Positions 51,227 to 59,866 of a stretch of 64,000 nucleotides of DNA are shown here, in pieces. How positions within the stretch are numbered: position 1 is the stretch's first letter; the number at the start of each line of letters is the position of its first letter. Position numbers and translations under genes: made by a program. The notes below the pieces were generated by a model, which had not been told where the DNA came from, ran no database searches, and saw nothing but the letters and a program-made list of their open reading frames with translations. The DNA is from UBA10348 sp002469915 (GTDB taxonomy: Bacteria; Bacteroidota; Rhodothermia; Rhodothermales; UBA10348), in assembly GCA_029249345.1 (NCBI GenBank), contig JAQWHM010000002.1, positions 1 to 64,000 on the forward strand. Direction: 5' to 3'.

Positions 51227-52690
51227 TTGAAGATTCTGGTTACTGGAGCGACGGGTTATGTTGGGGGACGCCTGATTCCTGAACTACTCAGTGCCGGACA
51301 TGAAGTCCGATGCTTGGTTCGGGACGCTTCAAGAATGCGGGATAAATGGTGGAGTGAAAAGGTTGAAACCATTGAAGGCGATGTGTTAGACGAGGCATCT
51401 TTGGTAGGTGTTTTTGAGGGGATTGAATCGGCCTATTATCTGATTCATTCACTCGGCGGATTTCAGAATGACTTGATATCAACCGAGGAGCAAGCGGCTC
51501 ATAATTTTGGAAAGGCTGCTCATAACGAGGGTGTAGATCGGATTATCTATCTCGGCGGAATAGAGCCTACAACGGTGAAGACCTCGAAGCACCTGAGCAG
51601 TAGAATTAAAACGGGCGAGGCGTTGCGCTCTTCTGGCGTAAGTGTAACCGAATTCAGAGCAGGTGTGATTGTCGGTTCTGGCAGCTTGTCTTTTGAGCTT
51701 GTCCGCTATTTGTCGGAAAGAGTCCCCGTCTTGATTACTCCAAAATGGGTACGCACTAGAACGCAGCCTATTGGTGTCCGGGATGTGTTGAGCTATCTGA
51801 CAGCGGCACTTACTACTCCTCAAAGCCGGGACGAAATTATTGAGATTGGGGGCTCGGAAGTGTTGTCCTACGCGGACATGTTCACGATATACGCAGACTT
51901 GAGACAGCTTAGACGCCCGATTCTCAAAGTGCCTGTGCTGACTCCAAAACTTTCATCACTTTGGGTAGGCTTGGTCACACCCATCAATACGAAAATTGCG
52001 CGATTGCTGATTGACGGATTGGACAACGAGGTAGTCGTTACTAATCCCGTCGCTCTTACCATGTTTGACATCCGTCCAGTCAATTACTCAGTTGCCGTTT
52101 CCCGGGCCCTTAAACGATTTGACTCAGACGATGTGGAGACCTATTGGAGTGGATCGGTATCGTCAGGTTTGTCCGATAACCAAGTCTATTCTACTCTCGG
52201 TGAATCCGAGAACTTGATCACTGAAAAAACCAGAATTGTCGTAAAAACATCCCCTGAGGCGGCTTTTAAGGTCGTTTCTAGTCTCGGAGGAGATACGGGA
52301 TGGCTCTATGCTGATTTCCTCTGGAGATTGAGGGGCTTTATTGACACGGCGCTCGGCGGTGTCGGGATGCGGAAAAGTAGACGGAGTCCGACGGCGCTCC
52401 AGCAGGGAGATACCATCGACTTTTGGCGTGTCGAACGGGTGGATGCACCAAATTATTTGTTGTTGCGAGCAGAGATGAAGCTACCCGGACTGGCTTGGCT
52501 TGAATTTAATATCTCGAAACAGGAGGACGGCAAGACGTCGATCACACAAACAGCCTATTACGAACCGAAGGGTGTAGCGGGTCTTCTGTATTGGTATTTG
52601 TTTTCTCTACCACACCGATTCATTTTCCCAGGTATGCTGAAACAGATTGGAATTCTAGCGGAACGGCAGTTTCAGCAGACGGACTCATAG
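51227..52690 (+). CDS. NAD(P)-binding SDR protein fused to DUF2867
   Basis: A TTG start at 51227, with AAGG 9 bp upstream, gives KILVTGATGYVGGRLIPELL (G-x2-G-x2-G dinucleotide motif). Residues about 1-300 are an atypical short-chain dehydrogenase and about 325-480 a DUF2867 domain (SRPBCC-like; SSLGGDTGWLYADFLWRLRG). The same fusion occurs widely in bacteria and cyanobacteria. 487 residues. Substrate unknown. Confidence 0.9.
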   Translation: MKILVTGATGYVGGRLIPELLSAGHEVRCLVRDASRMRDKWWSEKVETIEGDVLDEASLVGVFEGIESAYYLIHSLGGFQNDLISTEEQAAHNFGKAAHNEGVDRIIYLGGIEPTTVKTSKHLSSRIKTGEALRSSGVSVTEFRAGVIVGSGSLSFELVRYLSERVPVLITPKWVRTRTQPIGVRDVLSYLTAALTTPQSRDEIIEIGGSEVLSYADMFTIYADLRQLRRPILKVPVLTPKLSSLWVGLVTPINTKIARLLIDGLDNEVVVTNPVALTMFDIRPVNYSVAVSRALKRFDSDDVETYWSGSVSSGLSDNQVYSTLGESENLITEKTRIVVKTSPEAAFKVVSSLGGDTGWLYADFLWRLRGFIDTALGGVGMRKSRRSPTALQQGDTIDFWRVERVDAPNYLLLRAEMKLPGLAWLEFNISKQEDGKTSITQTAYYEPKGVAGLLYWYLFSLPHRFIFPGMLKQIGILAERQFQQTDS

Positions 52691-52749
52691 ACTGAATTAC
52701 GCATATTTTTGTATTCTCGAATCTTCAACATGCTATCAAAGAGACCTTC

Positions 52750-53247
52750 ATGCAGAAATTACTGATTATTGGATTCGTCCTTGGTTCGGTTACCGTCGCC
52801 TCGTTTTCGTGTGAACAAGCGCGAATCGAGGAAAGCCTGGCGATTCAGAGTGGTGCCGTGTTACAGGCGGCTCCATCAGATAATGCACTCGTCGACATAA
52901 TGAGGGGACTGGAAACTGATTTGGCCGAAATAGCTCATGGTCTTTGGACACAAGAGCGCCAAACCGTAAAAGCAGCAGCTATGCGGATAGCGGAGCATCC
53001 AAAGGTTACCCCAGATCAGTTGGCAGCTATCAAAGAAGAATTAGGTTCAGAGATGGGGAGTTTTGCTCAATTCGATGGAATCGTTCATAATACATCTATC
53101 GAACTAGCTGAGGCCGTTGATGCAGATATGGATATTCCGGAACTGTTTGAGATTTATCACCGCATTGAAGTGGGTTGTATCTCGTGTCATGCCACGTTTC
53201 AAACACGAGTTTCCGATATGTTGGCAGCTACGAAGAGTGGCTCTTAG
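52750..53247 (+). CDS. c-type cytochrome, class II-like
   Basis: The 165-residue protein has a signal peptide ending at VASFSC, a possible lipobox. The remainder is helical and the haem motif CISCH lies near the C-terminus (about residue 143), as in cytochrome c'/class II cytochromes. It is a probable periplasmic haem protein for electron transfer or gas binding. Confidence 0.85.
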   Translation: MQKLLIIGFVLGSVTVASFSCEQARIEESLAIQSGAVLQAAPSDNALVDIMRGLETDLAEIAHGLWTQERQTVKAAAMRIAEHPKVTPDQLAAIKEELGSEMGSFAQFDGIVHNTSIELAEAVDADMDIPELFEIYHRIEVGCISCHATFQTRVSDMLAATKSGS

Positions 53248-53304
53248 CTAACGCTACATCACGCTAGCTTGCACTTAGCCATCAGTTACCTTCGTGGATA
53301 GGTT

Positions 53305-53850
53305 TTGAATCGTAAAAGGAAGCGCTCAACTTGTGATATTCGACCTGCCGTCGCCCAAGATGCTAATGCCATAATTGGGTTAAACTCCAACGTGGTTGAG
53401 TTGACCAGCCCTATGGATAAAAAACGATTTGAGCTTTTATTTTCGCAATGTGCTCTTATCATTGTGGCGGAAAGAAACGGTGCAATCGTTGGTTTTTTAA
53501 TGGGATTCGATGGTAATTGCCAGTATGATAGCGCCAATTTCAAGTGGTTCAGATCTCGGTTGGCCTCCTTTTTTTATGTAGACCGAGTAGTCGTATCCGA
53601 AACCGATCGAGGGACAGGCATAGGAAAGGCGTTTTATCAATACATTCGAAATTGGTCGAGAGATCAGCGTATCGAAACGCTCGCTGCAGAAATGAATCTG
53701 GAACCGGCCAACGAGGCGTCTTTAGCGTTTCATCGTTCGGAGTCTTTTATTCAGGTTGGTACGAGGAATCCGAGCGAAGGCAAGGTTCTTTCCATGCAGA
53801 CTGCCAACTGTAGCACCGCTAACGAAGCCCAACCTACTAAAGCTGAATAA
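53305..53850 (+). CDS. GNAT family N-acetyltransferase
   Basis: A TTG-started 181-residue protein. Motif A is VVSETDRGTGIGKAFYQYI, preceded by YVDRVV and followed by MNLEPANEASLAFHRSESF. No other start codon is in frame nearby, so the TTG is accepted. It resembles GNAT proteins of the small-molecule acetylation class; substrate unknown. The small membrane-protein gene follows 12 bp downstream. Confidence 0.85.
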   Translation: MNRKRKRSTCDIRPAVAQDANAIIGLNSNVVELTSPMDKKRFELLFSQCALIIVAERNGAIVGFLMGFDGNCQYDSANFKWFRSRLASFFYVDRVVVSETDRGTGIGKAFYQYIRNWSRDQRIETLAAEMNLEPANEASLAFHRSESFIQVGTRNPSEGKVLSMQTANCSTANEAQPTKAE

Positions 53851-53862
53851 TCCAATACTCCT

Positions 53863-54066
53863 ATGACAAAGTTTGGAAGCCCTTTTCAAAACGGAAGCCT
53901 TAGCTCGTTACTCATGGGAATCACGTTTGTAGGCGTGATTACGTATTTCTATTTGGCCTCGGCTGAGCGTTCGCCCGTTTTTTTAATCCTAGTCGTAATG
54001 GCTACGCTTTCGACGATCGGCACGTACTTCAAATACAAGCAGCAGAGCCGACAGCAAAAGAAGTAA
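53863..54066 (+). CDS. Small membrane protein, two helices
   Basis: A 67-residue protein with two hydrophobic helices (SLLMGITFVGVITYFYLA and FLILVVMATLSTIGTYF) and a basic Gln-rich tail. No family recognised. It lies 12 bp after the acetyltransferase and is convergent with the following minus-strand gene. Confidence 0.6.
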   Translation: MTKFGSPFQNGSLSSLLMGITFVGVITYFYLASAERSPVFLILVVMATLSTIGTYFKYKQQSRQQKK

Positions 54067-54086
54067 TCGCAAGCTTTAGGCGGGTT

Positions 54087-54902
54087 CTATTCTTTGGAGC
54101 GCAGAGCTTTTTCGGGAGTAGTGCCAGAAACGACAGGGTCGTCTAGTTCAAGATCCAATAGCGGTTTGGTCGCAGTGACTTCTGTCTCTAAACGTTGCGC
54201 ATCCTGCTGAACATTCGATTCATCTCGCTCGCGTTTCTCGGTATGACCTGTGGCTTGAAGCTTTGCAGAAAGGGTTTTAAGCTTAGTAAATCCCTTGTTC
54301 ATGTGTCTTCGAAGAGCAGCGCGTCCAGTCACAAACGTTAAGCCGATTGCCAACGCTACGAAGGACCACCCTGAAACCGCCCCTAAGCCCAAAAATTCGG
54401 AAGCAAATACGAGGGAGGCTATCCCTACCAGAGGAATGGGGAGATAAAAAGGAAGAGCAGTCAAAGGACCGCTCCAGTTCACGCTGACATTGGTTTTATT
54501 GTGTTCTTTTACCGCCGTTATGTGTGCCGAGTTACTCGTTCCTCTCGGGGATCTCCACTCGTGCACTATATCTCTGGTATGGACTTCACCCGGGGATTGA
54601 AAAAAGGCTCGGATGGAGACCAGCATGTTTTCCCATTCCACGCTAGTTATCTCATGATCAATCTGAACGTGTTCAGAAAATGAAAACGGTCCTCCCCAAA
54701 AATCGTGATCGATAGGCTGGCTTTTATTCTCTAGTGCTTCAACTGCTTTACTAATCTCCGAGGGATCAATTCCAGCCTCTTTAGCAATGACTTCGAGTTC
54801 ATTGATAGTTAGGCCTGGGTCCTCGTTTGAAAGGCCCTTGTGAGATTGTTCGGCTGCCGTTTTTAGAATTGCAGCCGTTTCCTTTTCGTTAAAAACTTTC
54901 AT
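54087..54902 (-). CDS. Two-helix membrane protein, paralogue A
   Basis: From ATG 54902, residues 1-65 form a small helical domain (LTINELEVIAKEAGIDPSEI), followed by a soluble part with FWGGPFSFSEHVQIDHEIT, two transmembrane helices near residues 155-200, and a charged tail. It has the same order of parts as the protein at 59867-60697 (LTLSEIESIADELGIPSRFL, FSFWGAPFQVDQTALVEG). The family is common but uncharacterised in this part of the tree. The two copies are on opposite strands about 5 kb apart. Confidence 0.75.
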   Translation of the reverse strand: MKVFNEKETAAILKTAAEQSHKGLSNEDPGLTINELEVIAKEAGIDPSEISKAVEALENKSQPIDHDFWGGPFSFSEHVQIDHEITSVEWENMLVSIRAFFQSPGEVHTRDIVHEWRSPRGTSNSAHITAVKEHNKTNVSVNWSGPLTALPFYLPIPLVGIASLVFASEFLGLGAVSGWSFVALAIGLTFVTGRAALRRHMNKGFTKLKTLSAKLQATGHTEKRERDESNVQQDAQRLETEVTATKPLLDLELDDPVVSGTTPEKALRSKE

Positions 54903-55147
54903 TGACCAATCTTTTCGATGTATGCTTGAACTCAATTACGCAAAAAACCTGTTTGAGGTGCATTTTTATTCTTTCGGACTTTCCGTTTTAACTCAATCAA
55001 TAAGAAGTTCATTTCCAGAGTACGGAATGTGTGAGCCAAGTCTTTCACATGATTTATTTCATCCCAGGCAACTCACAGCAATCGAGACCGTCCTACAACC
55101 GACGCGCTACCTCCTTGACCAAACCAACGTTCTCCATGGACTCATAT

Positions 55148-56395
55148 ATGTCCAAGTTAAGTATTGTCGCCATAGCACTGCTGGTATGCCTGCTACCATC
55201 AGCGGTCATTGCCCAATCCTCAAGCGAGTCCAATTATCTACTCCAAGTTGGCGTCCCGGACAGCCTGTACTCTGAGGTTCTTCAAGAGCAGAGATCGTAT
55301 TGGGTCCATCTTCCAGGAGGGAGGAGTCTGGTCGAGGGACAATCCTATCCGGTCATATACCTGCTTGATGGAGGAGTGCTTCTCGGGGGGCTTGCAGCTA
55401 TTCAGGAGTTCTATAATCAGTTTAGGCTACCTGAAATGATCGTTGTTGGTATTTCTAATGCGAACAATCGAACACGCGATTTAACGCCATCTAGTATCGA
55501 TTCGCGGCACGGTGCATCGGTGCAGGAGTCGGGTGGATCAGATCGGTTTATGTCTTTTTTAGCTGATGAGCTCATTCCTTTAATCGATTCGCAGTATCCG
55601 ACTACGACCCATCGGGTACTCATCGGACATTCCTATGCAGGTCTTTTTGCGGTGAATACGTTGGTAACTCGACCAGATGTATTCACCAACTATGTAGCTA
55701 TTGATCCCAGCCTTGATTGGGACGATCAACGATGGATGGAACGTACTCTGAGTACGCTGGAATCTTCGGATCTAACCGGAAAGGGATTGTTCGTATCCGT
55801 TGCAAATGAGATTATCCGTTTCTCGCATCTACTGACGCCAGAGACGGTAATGGCAGATACGACGGCTTTTAGCTTAGGAATTCGCTCCTTGCTTTCGTTT
55901 GTGACGAAGCTAAAGTCGACTCCGCCCAAGGGACTTCGGTTTGACTGGAAGTACTACCCTCAGGATATTCATGGGTCCGTCCCGTTAGTTGGGATGCGCG
56001 ACGCGCTGGTGTCCCTCTATGATTTTTGGGAGTTGAAAACCCCCTCTCTTTATAACAATCCTGAAACTCCCACAGGGGAGTTGCTTGCGCTCATACGTAA
56101 TCAGTCTAGCGCTAGGTCAACGAATATGGGGTATCCACAACCCATGGAGGAAGAGTTACTGGATATGTTGGCTTTTATGTCGTTGGATGCTGGGCAGCCA
56201 GACAAAGCCCGCGCAATTCTAGAATTGACGGCGGGATATTATCCTACTAGTTCATCGATTCATGAGTCAATCATGGAAGTCTGTTTGACGACTGAGGACT
56301 ATGATTGTGCACAAACTCATGCGGCAGAGGCAGACCGCATTGAAGGGGGGACGCAGCTTTCGGAGAAGGTAATGGAAGCCCGCAAATCACGCTAG
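55148..56395 (+). CDS. Exported alpha/beta-hydrolase esterase, homologue of the cassette enzyme
   Basis: The ATG at 55148 gives a signal peptide (KLSIVAIALLVCLLPSAVIAQ); one at 55136 is also possible. Key parts are YPVIYLLDGGVLLGGLAAIQ, GHSYAGLFAV (nucleophile), IDPSLDWDD and DIHGSVPLVGMRDALV. It aligns with the cassette gene at 14816-16066 over the full length, including the helical tail, with long identical runs (RTRDLTP, HRVLIGHS, NEIIRFS). It has no attC site around it. Substrate unknown. Confidence 0.88.
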   Translation: MSKLSIVAIALLVCLLPSAVIAQSSSESNYLLQVGVPDSLYSEVLQEQRSYWVHLPGGRSLVEGQSYPVIYLLDGGVLLGGLAAIQEFYNQFRLPEMIVVGISNANNRTRDLTPSSIDSRHGASVQESGGSDRFMSFLADELIPLIDSQYPTTTHRVLIGHSYAGLFAVNTLVTRPDVFTNYVAIDPSLDWDDQRWMERTLSTLESSDLTGKGLFVSVANEIIRFSHLLTPETVMADTTAFSLGIRSLLSFVTKLKSTPPKGLRFDWKYYPQDIHGSVPLVGMRDALVSLYDFWELKTPSLYNNPETPTGELLALIRNQSSARSTNMGYPQPMEEELLDMLAFMSLDAGQPDKARAILELTAGYYPTSSSIHESIMEVCLTTEDYDCAQTHAAEADRIEGGTQLSEKVMEARKSR

Positions 56396-56472
56396 GTTGG
56401 AGCGTTGGGCACGCTTACTTTCGTTGGGGAGGTGAGAACTTTGTGGTTTAATCAATAGAGGGTTATGTCGCT

Positions 56473-56619
56473 ATGGAAGAGAGTAAAGGGATTGCTATCG
56501 GCATCGCACTTGGCGTAGCATTCGGAGTGGCATTGGATAACATTGCGCTGGGAATCGCTCTTGGGATCGTTTTTGGCGTTCTTTATGATCGTAAGCAGAA
56601 AGAAAACCGGGACGCTTAG
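56473..56619 (+). CDS. Small glycine-rich membrane protein (48 residues)
   Basis: The ATG at 56473 starts a protein made of one long hydrophobic Gly/Ala-patterned segment (GIALGVAFGVALDNIALGIA) and a basic tail (DRKQKENRDA). Glycine-zipper patterns favour helix packing in membranes. It is too short for most gene finders. A broken homologue is at 23843-23980, which supports that it is a real gene. Confidence 0.65.
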   Translation: MEESKGIAIGIALGVAFGVALDNIALGIALGIVFGVLYDRKQKENRDA

Positions 56620-56665
56620 CTACGTTCAGCAGAGCACCTATTAGGAAATAGGTTATAGTTGTATT

Positions 56666-56685
56666 ATACTTGAGTTATCAAGTAT
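56666..56685 (+). promoter_or_regulatory. Inverted repeat operator across the marR start codon
   Basis: ATACTTGA-GTTA-TCAAGTAT is a perfect 8-bp inverted repeat, and the ATG of the MarR gene begins at its second-last base (56684). It is of the size and kind bound by MarR dimers. TATACT at 56665-56670 may be the -10, placing the transcript start close to the ATG, so binding would block both transcription and a leaderless message. Confidence 0.7.
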
Positions 56686-57130
56686 GAATCAAACATATAG
56701 CACGTGTGTTGCAATGGAACGAGCCAGCGATCTTTTTCTTTCTCTTCATAACCTGAACGCCAAGCTCATGAAAAGCATGGATGCTCACTTAAGCATGCAT
56801 GGAATCAGCTTTACTGAATACCACATTCTGCACACGCTGAGTGAGGCTTCCAATCAGACGATGTCTCGCATAGACTTAGCCCGAAGTGTAGAACTGAGCG
56901 CTTCAGGAGTGACAAGACTAATTGCTCCTATGGAAAAATTGGGCATGGTGAAAAAAGAGAAGCACCCAAGGGATGCTCGCAAGAGTTTGGTTAAACTTTC
57001 CGATTCTGGTCAAAGAGTATTGGAAGACTCTTCGGTCACGTTTAATGAAACCTCGGCTACACTTTTCGTTACACTCTCCGAGACGCAACAATCGAAGATG
57101 AATCAATTGTGCGCGCGAGTGAAGCGATAG
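56684..57130 (+). CDS. MarR family transcriptional regulator
   Basis: A 148-residue regulator with the MarR winged helix: ISFTEYHILHTLSEASNQTM, RIDLARSVELSASGVTRLIA (recognition helix) and the wing KKEKHPRDARKSLVKLSDSG. Flanking helices at both ends form the dimer. Autorepression through the repeat over its start codon is likely. The next plus-strand gene begins about 125 bp downstream and may be a target. Confidence 0.93.
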   Translation: MNQTYSTCVAMERASDLFLSLHNLNAKLMKSMDAHLSMHGISFTEYHILHTLSEASNQTMSRIDLARSVELSASGVTRLIAPMEKLGMVKKEKHPRDARKSLVKLSDSGQRVLEDSSVTFNETSATLFVTLSETQQSKMNQLCARVKR

Positions 57131-57255
57131 GTGGAATTCGAAAGACTCGAATTCATTCTGAAGAGAGGGGGGAATACTCTCCTAAAACACGCCGATCTGA
57201 GATTGGCATAATCGAGGAAGTTGTGGAAGAAAAGATCGTGATAGTCAATGACCGA

Positions 57256-57729
57256 ATGCAGTCTGACTACCAGTATGTGTTAGTTGAACCCCAAGGAAAG
57301 AATTATGCACCTGATTTTAAGCCTGAGTTAACGCCTGCAGAAATGCTTGAGTTAGGCGTGTTCGGTGGAAAGTACATGACTGATTGCCAGGATGAATTTC
57401 CTGAATCCTGGTTCGTGAATGCTCGATTATCGCCGTCAGGTGCCGACCCATCAATCAACTTTTTTGGAGTAGACGCTTCCCAGCCGCTGAGTGAATGGAA
57501 TCGGAAAGGGTGGATATTCCCTGATGATCCTCGCGGATGGTTTCAATGGTATTGCCGGTATTACATGGGAAGGCGTGGTCCAGATGATGATAGGCAGGTG
57601 CATCGCTGGCGAATGATGACCCGCCATAGAGCTCAGGTAGTGAAAAACTGCCCTGAAAAGGAGCTGTCGTGTAGAAAGAAGCAACGCCAGGCCTTATTGC
57701 ATTGGGGTTACGACTCGCGCTTGATGTAA
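57256..57729 (+). CDS. Conserved uncharacterised protein (about 157 residues)
   Basis: From ATG 57256 the protein shows conserved motifs I recognise from widespread hypothetical proteins: DFKPELTPAEMLELGVFGGK, YMTDCQDEFPESWF, GVDASQPLSEW and GWFQWYCRYYMGRR. The end has Cys residues (KNCPEKELSCRKKQRQALL). No signal peptide, no known function. The frame open upstream to 57109 overlaps marR and lacks family sequence, so the later ATG is chosen. Confidence 0.75.
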   Translation: MQSDYQYVLVEPQGKNYAPDFKPELTPAEMLELGVFGGKYMTDCQDEFPESWFVNARLSPSGADPSINFFGVDASQPLSEWNRKGWIFPDDPRGWFQWYCRYYMGRRGPDDDRQVHRWRMMTRHRAQVVKNCPEKELSCRKKQRQALLHWGYDSRLM

Positions 57730-57844
57730 TAGTCTGAGATAGTTTTGCTACATCTATTTTCTCAGCATAGTGATCGAAATGGGTGTGCGCTACTTTAAAG
57801 AGAGCCTACTGCGTCTCACCAAAATGGAATTTATCTCTGACAGC

Positions 57845-58309
57845 ATGAAGATCTGCACTCTAGTCGTATCCGTTCTGCTGGTCAACGTAGCTCAAGGTCA
57901 GGCGCCGACTTCTGACGCAAAAGAGTTGTTGAAGCACCATCAGACCGTTCTCCAAGCCCATGTTACAGGTGATGTGGCTGCATGGTTAGCCGTGGAGGCA
58001 GACACCACGATTTCAGTACATGATGGCGCTGTCACTTACCTAACTCGGAACGAAAGGAAAGCTTCGAGAGCTGCATATTTAGGGAGAACCACCTTTGAAG
58101 TGTATCAAGACTTATCGAGCCCAATCGTCCGTCTCTCAGAAGATGGCACCTTGGGCTGGATCATTGCCGAGGTTGAAACGGTGGGTTGGGCTGCTAGGGC
58201 AGATGGGACCATCGAGGATATCTCCGAAATATGGGCATGGATTGAGCTCTATCAGAAGTCGAGTGAGGGTTGGCAAATGACTGGAAACGTATCTAATAGA
58301 CGTCCCTAA
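57845..58309 (+). CDS. Exported NTF2-like (SnoaL-type) protein
   Basis: From ATG 57845, a signal peptide (KICTLVVSVLLVNVAQGQ) is followed by a single NTF2-like domain: LLKHHQTVLQAHVTGDVAAW at the front and GWQMTGNVSNRRP at the end. About 154 residues. Such proteins bind or convert small hydrophobic molecules. Function unknown. Confidence 0.75.
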   Translation: MKICTLVVSVLLVNVAQGQAPTSDAKELLKHHQTVLQAHVTGDVAAWLAVEADTTISVHDGAVTYLTRNERKASRAAYLGRTTFEVYQDLSSPIVRLSEDGTLGWIIAEVETVGWAARADGTIEDISEIWAWIELYQKSSEGWQMTGNVSNRRP

Positions 58310-58324
58310 TACACGTACTTTATT

Positions 58325-58648
58325 ATGTCGAATAAATCCTATTGGATATACCTTTCTTCGGCCATTGGCTTATTGATCATACCCGTGTTGGAGATAGCGA
58401 GATGGATTCGCGTTTCAGGATCCGTTAAAGGGGGCCAGACGGAACGAGTTGCAGCCTACATGGCCCCGATTCCAGAAGCCTTTCAGGATCCGTTTGCACA
58501 CACGCTTGGCCTTCTTGGACTGTGCGTGGCTGCGGTTTTTTTGAGCTATTTGGTTCGGAATTCCAAAGGAATGACCAAAGCGGTAAGTGGTATCGTCTTC
58601 GGAATAGCTACTCTGCTTTCAGCCTGGCTCGTTTTTTCTTTAATGTAG
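58325..58648 (+). CDS. Small membrane protein, three helices
   Basis: A 107-residue protein with helices at about residues 8-24, 60-78 and 88-106. No family recognised. The ATG follows the NTF2-like gene by 15 bp, so the two may be cotranscribed. Confidence 0.6.
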   Translation: MSNKSYWIYLSSAIGLLIIPVLEIARWIRVSGSVKGGQTERVAAYMAPIPEAFQDPFAHTLGLLGLCVAAVFLSYLVRNSKGMTKAVSGIVFGIATLLSAWLVFSLM

Positions 58649-58683
58649 ATAGATTTGATCTCGACGCTTTAGGGAAGAAGTTC

Positions 58684-58836
58684 TTGACGTTTGGACTCAT
58701 ATTTCTTGCCGCCGGAATCGTGACGCAAGGATTTACCTTCAGCTTTGAGAGCGCCATGTTTAACCTTGGCCTCATTTTTTCACTATCTGGATTGGCGAGT
58801 CTCTTCATACATCGAGTCAAGAGATCTCTCGAATAA
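58684..58836 (+). CDS. Candidate 50-residue membrane protein
   Basis: A TTG-started frame encodes two hydrophobic segments (FGLIFLAAGIVTQGFTF and FNLGLIFSLSGLASLFI) with a basic end. The frame is open further upstream (from 58522) but overlaps the previous gene. Its end overlaps the convergent DUF1080 gene by 20 bp. It is supported only by composition and position. Confidence 0.35.
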   Translation: MTFGLIFLAAGIVTQGFTFSFESAMFNLGLIFSLSGLASLFIHRVKRSLE

Positions 58837-59524
58837 ACACGTTCCGCCAGCGAATTTCGCCCCCATGAGTTTGCAACTGGATGGGTCCACGTTCAAAAAT
58901 GGGGATAGAACGGTCGAAGTAGTTTTCCATCTCTGAGTCATCTACCACTTTCTCGCCGTTCATAAATACGGTTACCTTCGTGCCCGCCATGATGATTCTG
59001 AAGCTATTCCACTCACCGAATGGCTTGTCCATTAGTTTGGAAGGATCCTTTCCCGGAGCCTCTTTGCTGTTATTCCAAAGTCCGCCAGATCCTTTGTCTG
59101 CGCCGATAGCCCATTTCCCGCCTTCTTCCGTAGTATCCCAAATTTGAACTTGAGGTACGCCACGGAGATAGATGCCGCTGTCCGCATTTGGAACCGTGCG
59201 GTATTCCAATAGGAGCTCAAAATCGCCGTAATCCTGATTGGTCGTTAGAAAAAGCCCGTCTCCATCATTGATTAGTTCACCGTCCGTAACACTCCAGTGC
59301 TCGTGAATATCTTTACGCGTTTCTTCCTTATGGGCTGCCAGTTCACTATCTGTCATAGCCCAAAGGACCCGCGGATCTTCGGTACCGTGTCCAAACCAAC
59401 CCTCTAAATCAACACCGTTAAACAGGGCGGTAAAGCCTTCTGGAGGAATGTTCTGGGCGCTTGCGTTGAGAGAAAGGACGACAGAAAAAAACCCGGCCAC
59501 GAAAATGAGCATCAGAGAGCGCAT
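58817..59524 (-). CDS. Exported DUF1080 (3-keto-disaccharide hydrolase-like) protein
   Basis: A 235-residue protein with a signal peptide (LIFVAGFFSVVLSLNASAQ). Family parts are FTALFNGVDLEGWFGHG, NDGDGLFLTTNQDYGDFELL, YRTVPNADSGIYLRGVPQVQ and FGEWNSFRIIMAGTKVTVFM. Matches the DUF1080 lectin-like fold more fully than the shorter copy at 37788-38477. Probably acts on glycans outside the cytoplasm. Confidence 0.92.
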   Translation of the reverse strand: MRSLMLIFVAGFFSVVLSLNASAQNIPPEGFTALFNGVDLEGWFGHGTEDPRVLWAMTDSELAAHKEETRKDIHEHWSVTDGELINDGDGLFLTTNQDYGDFELLLEYRTVPNADSGIYLRGVPQVQIWDTTEEGGKWAIGADKGSGGLWNNSKEAPGKDPSKLMDKPFGEWNSFRIIMAGTKVTVFMNGEKVVDDSEMENYFDRSIPIFERGPIQLQTHGGEIRWRNVFIREIS

Positions 59525-59866
59525 GGTTTGAACGTATTGAGTGTATGGTCCGTGCAGAAGAGGAGGTCACAACACCGAAAAAAGCTTGTTCCGCCTTCGG
59601 CTCCTATTTTACGCATTCCGTCATTGGTTCGCAGTGCTCTCGAAGTTTCCTTTCAACGCTGTCTCATGACATTTGGATAAGGAAATGCTCATTCCTAGGT
59701 ATGACTTTTCTGCCTTGCGGTTAGCGTTTTGGTTGGTCATACTGATTTGGAGGCCTCATTTAGAGCAAGGCCGATGTCGTCGGTCTCGGAACGTGAGTCA
59801 TGTTCGACTGTTTGGTGTTTTATATCTCCTGAATACGATCTCACAACCCGATCCTAAAAAGCTACT
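59525..59866. other. Divergent intergenic region
   Basis: About 340 bp between the DUF1080 gene and paralogue B. Both promoters should be here. No gene, repeat or confident site was seen. Confidence 0.3.
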
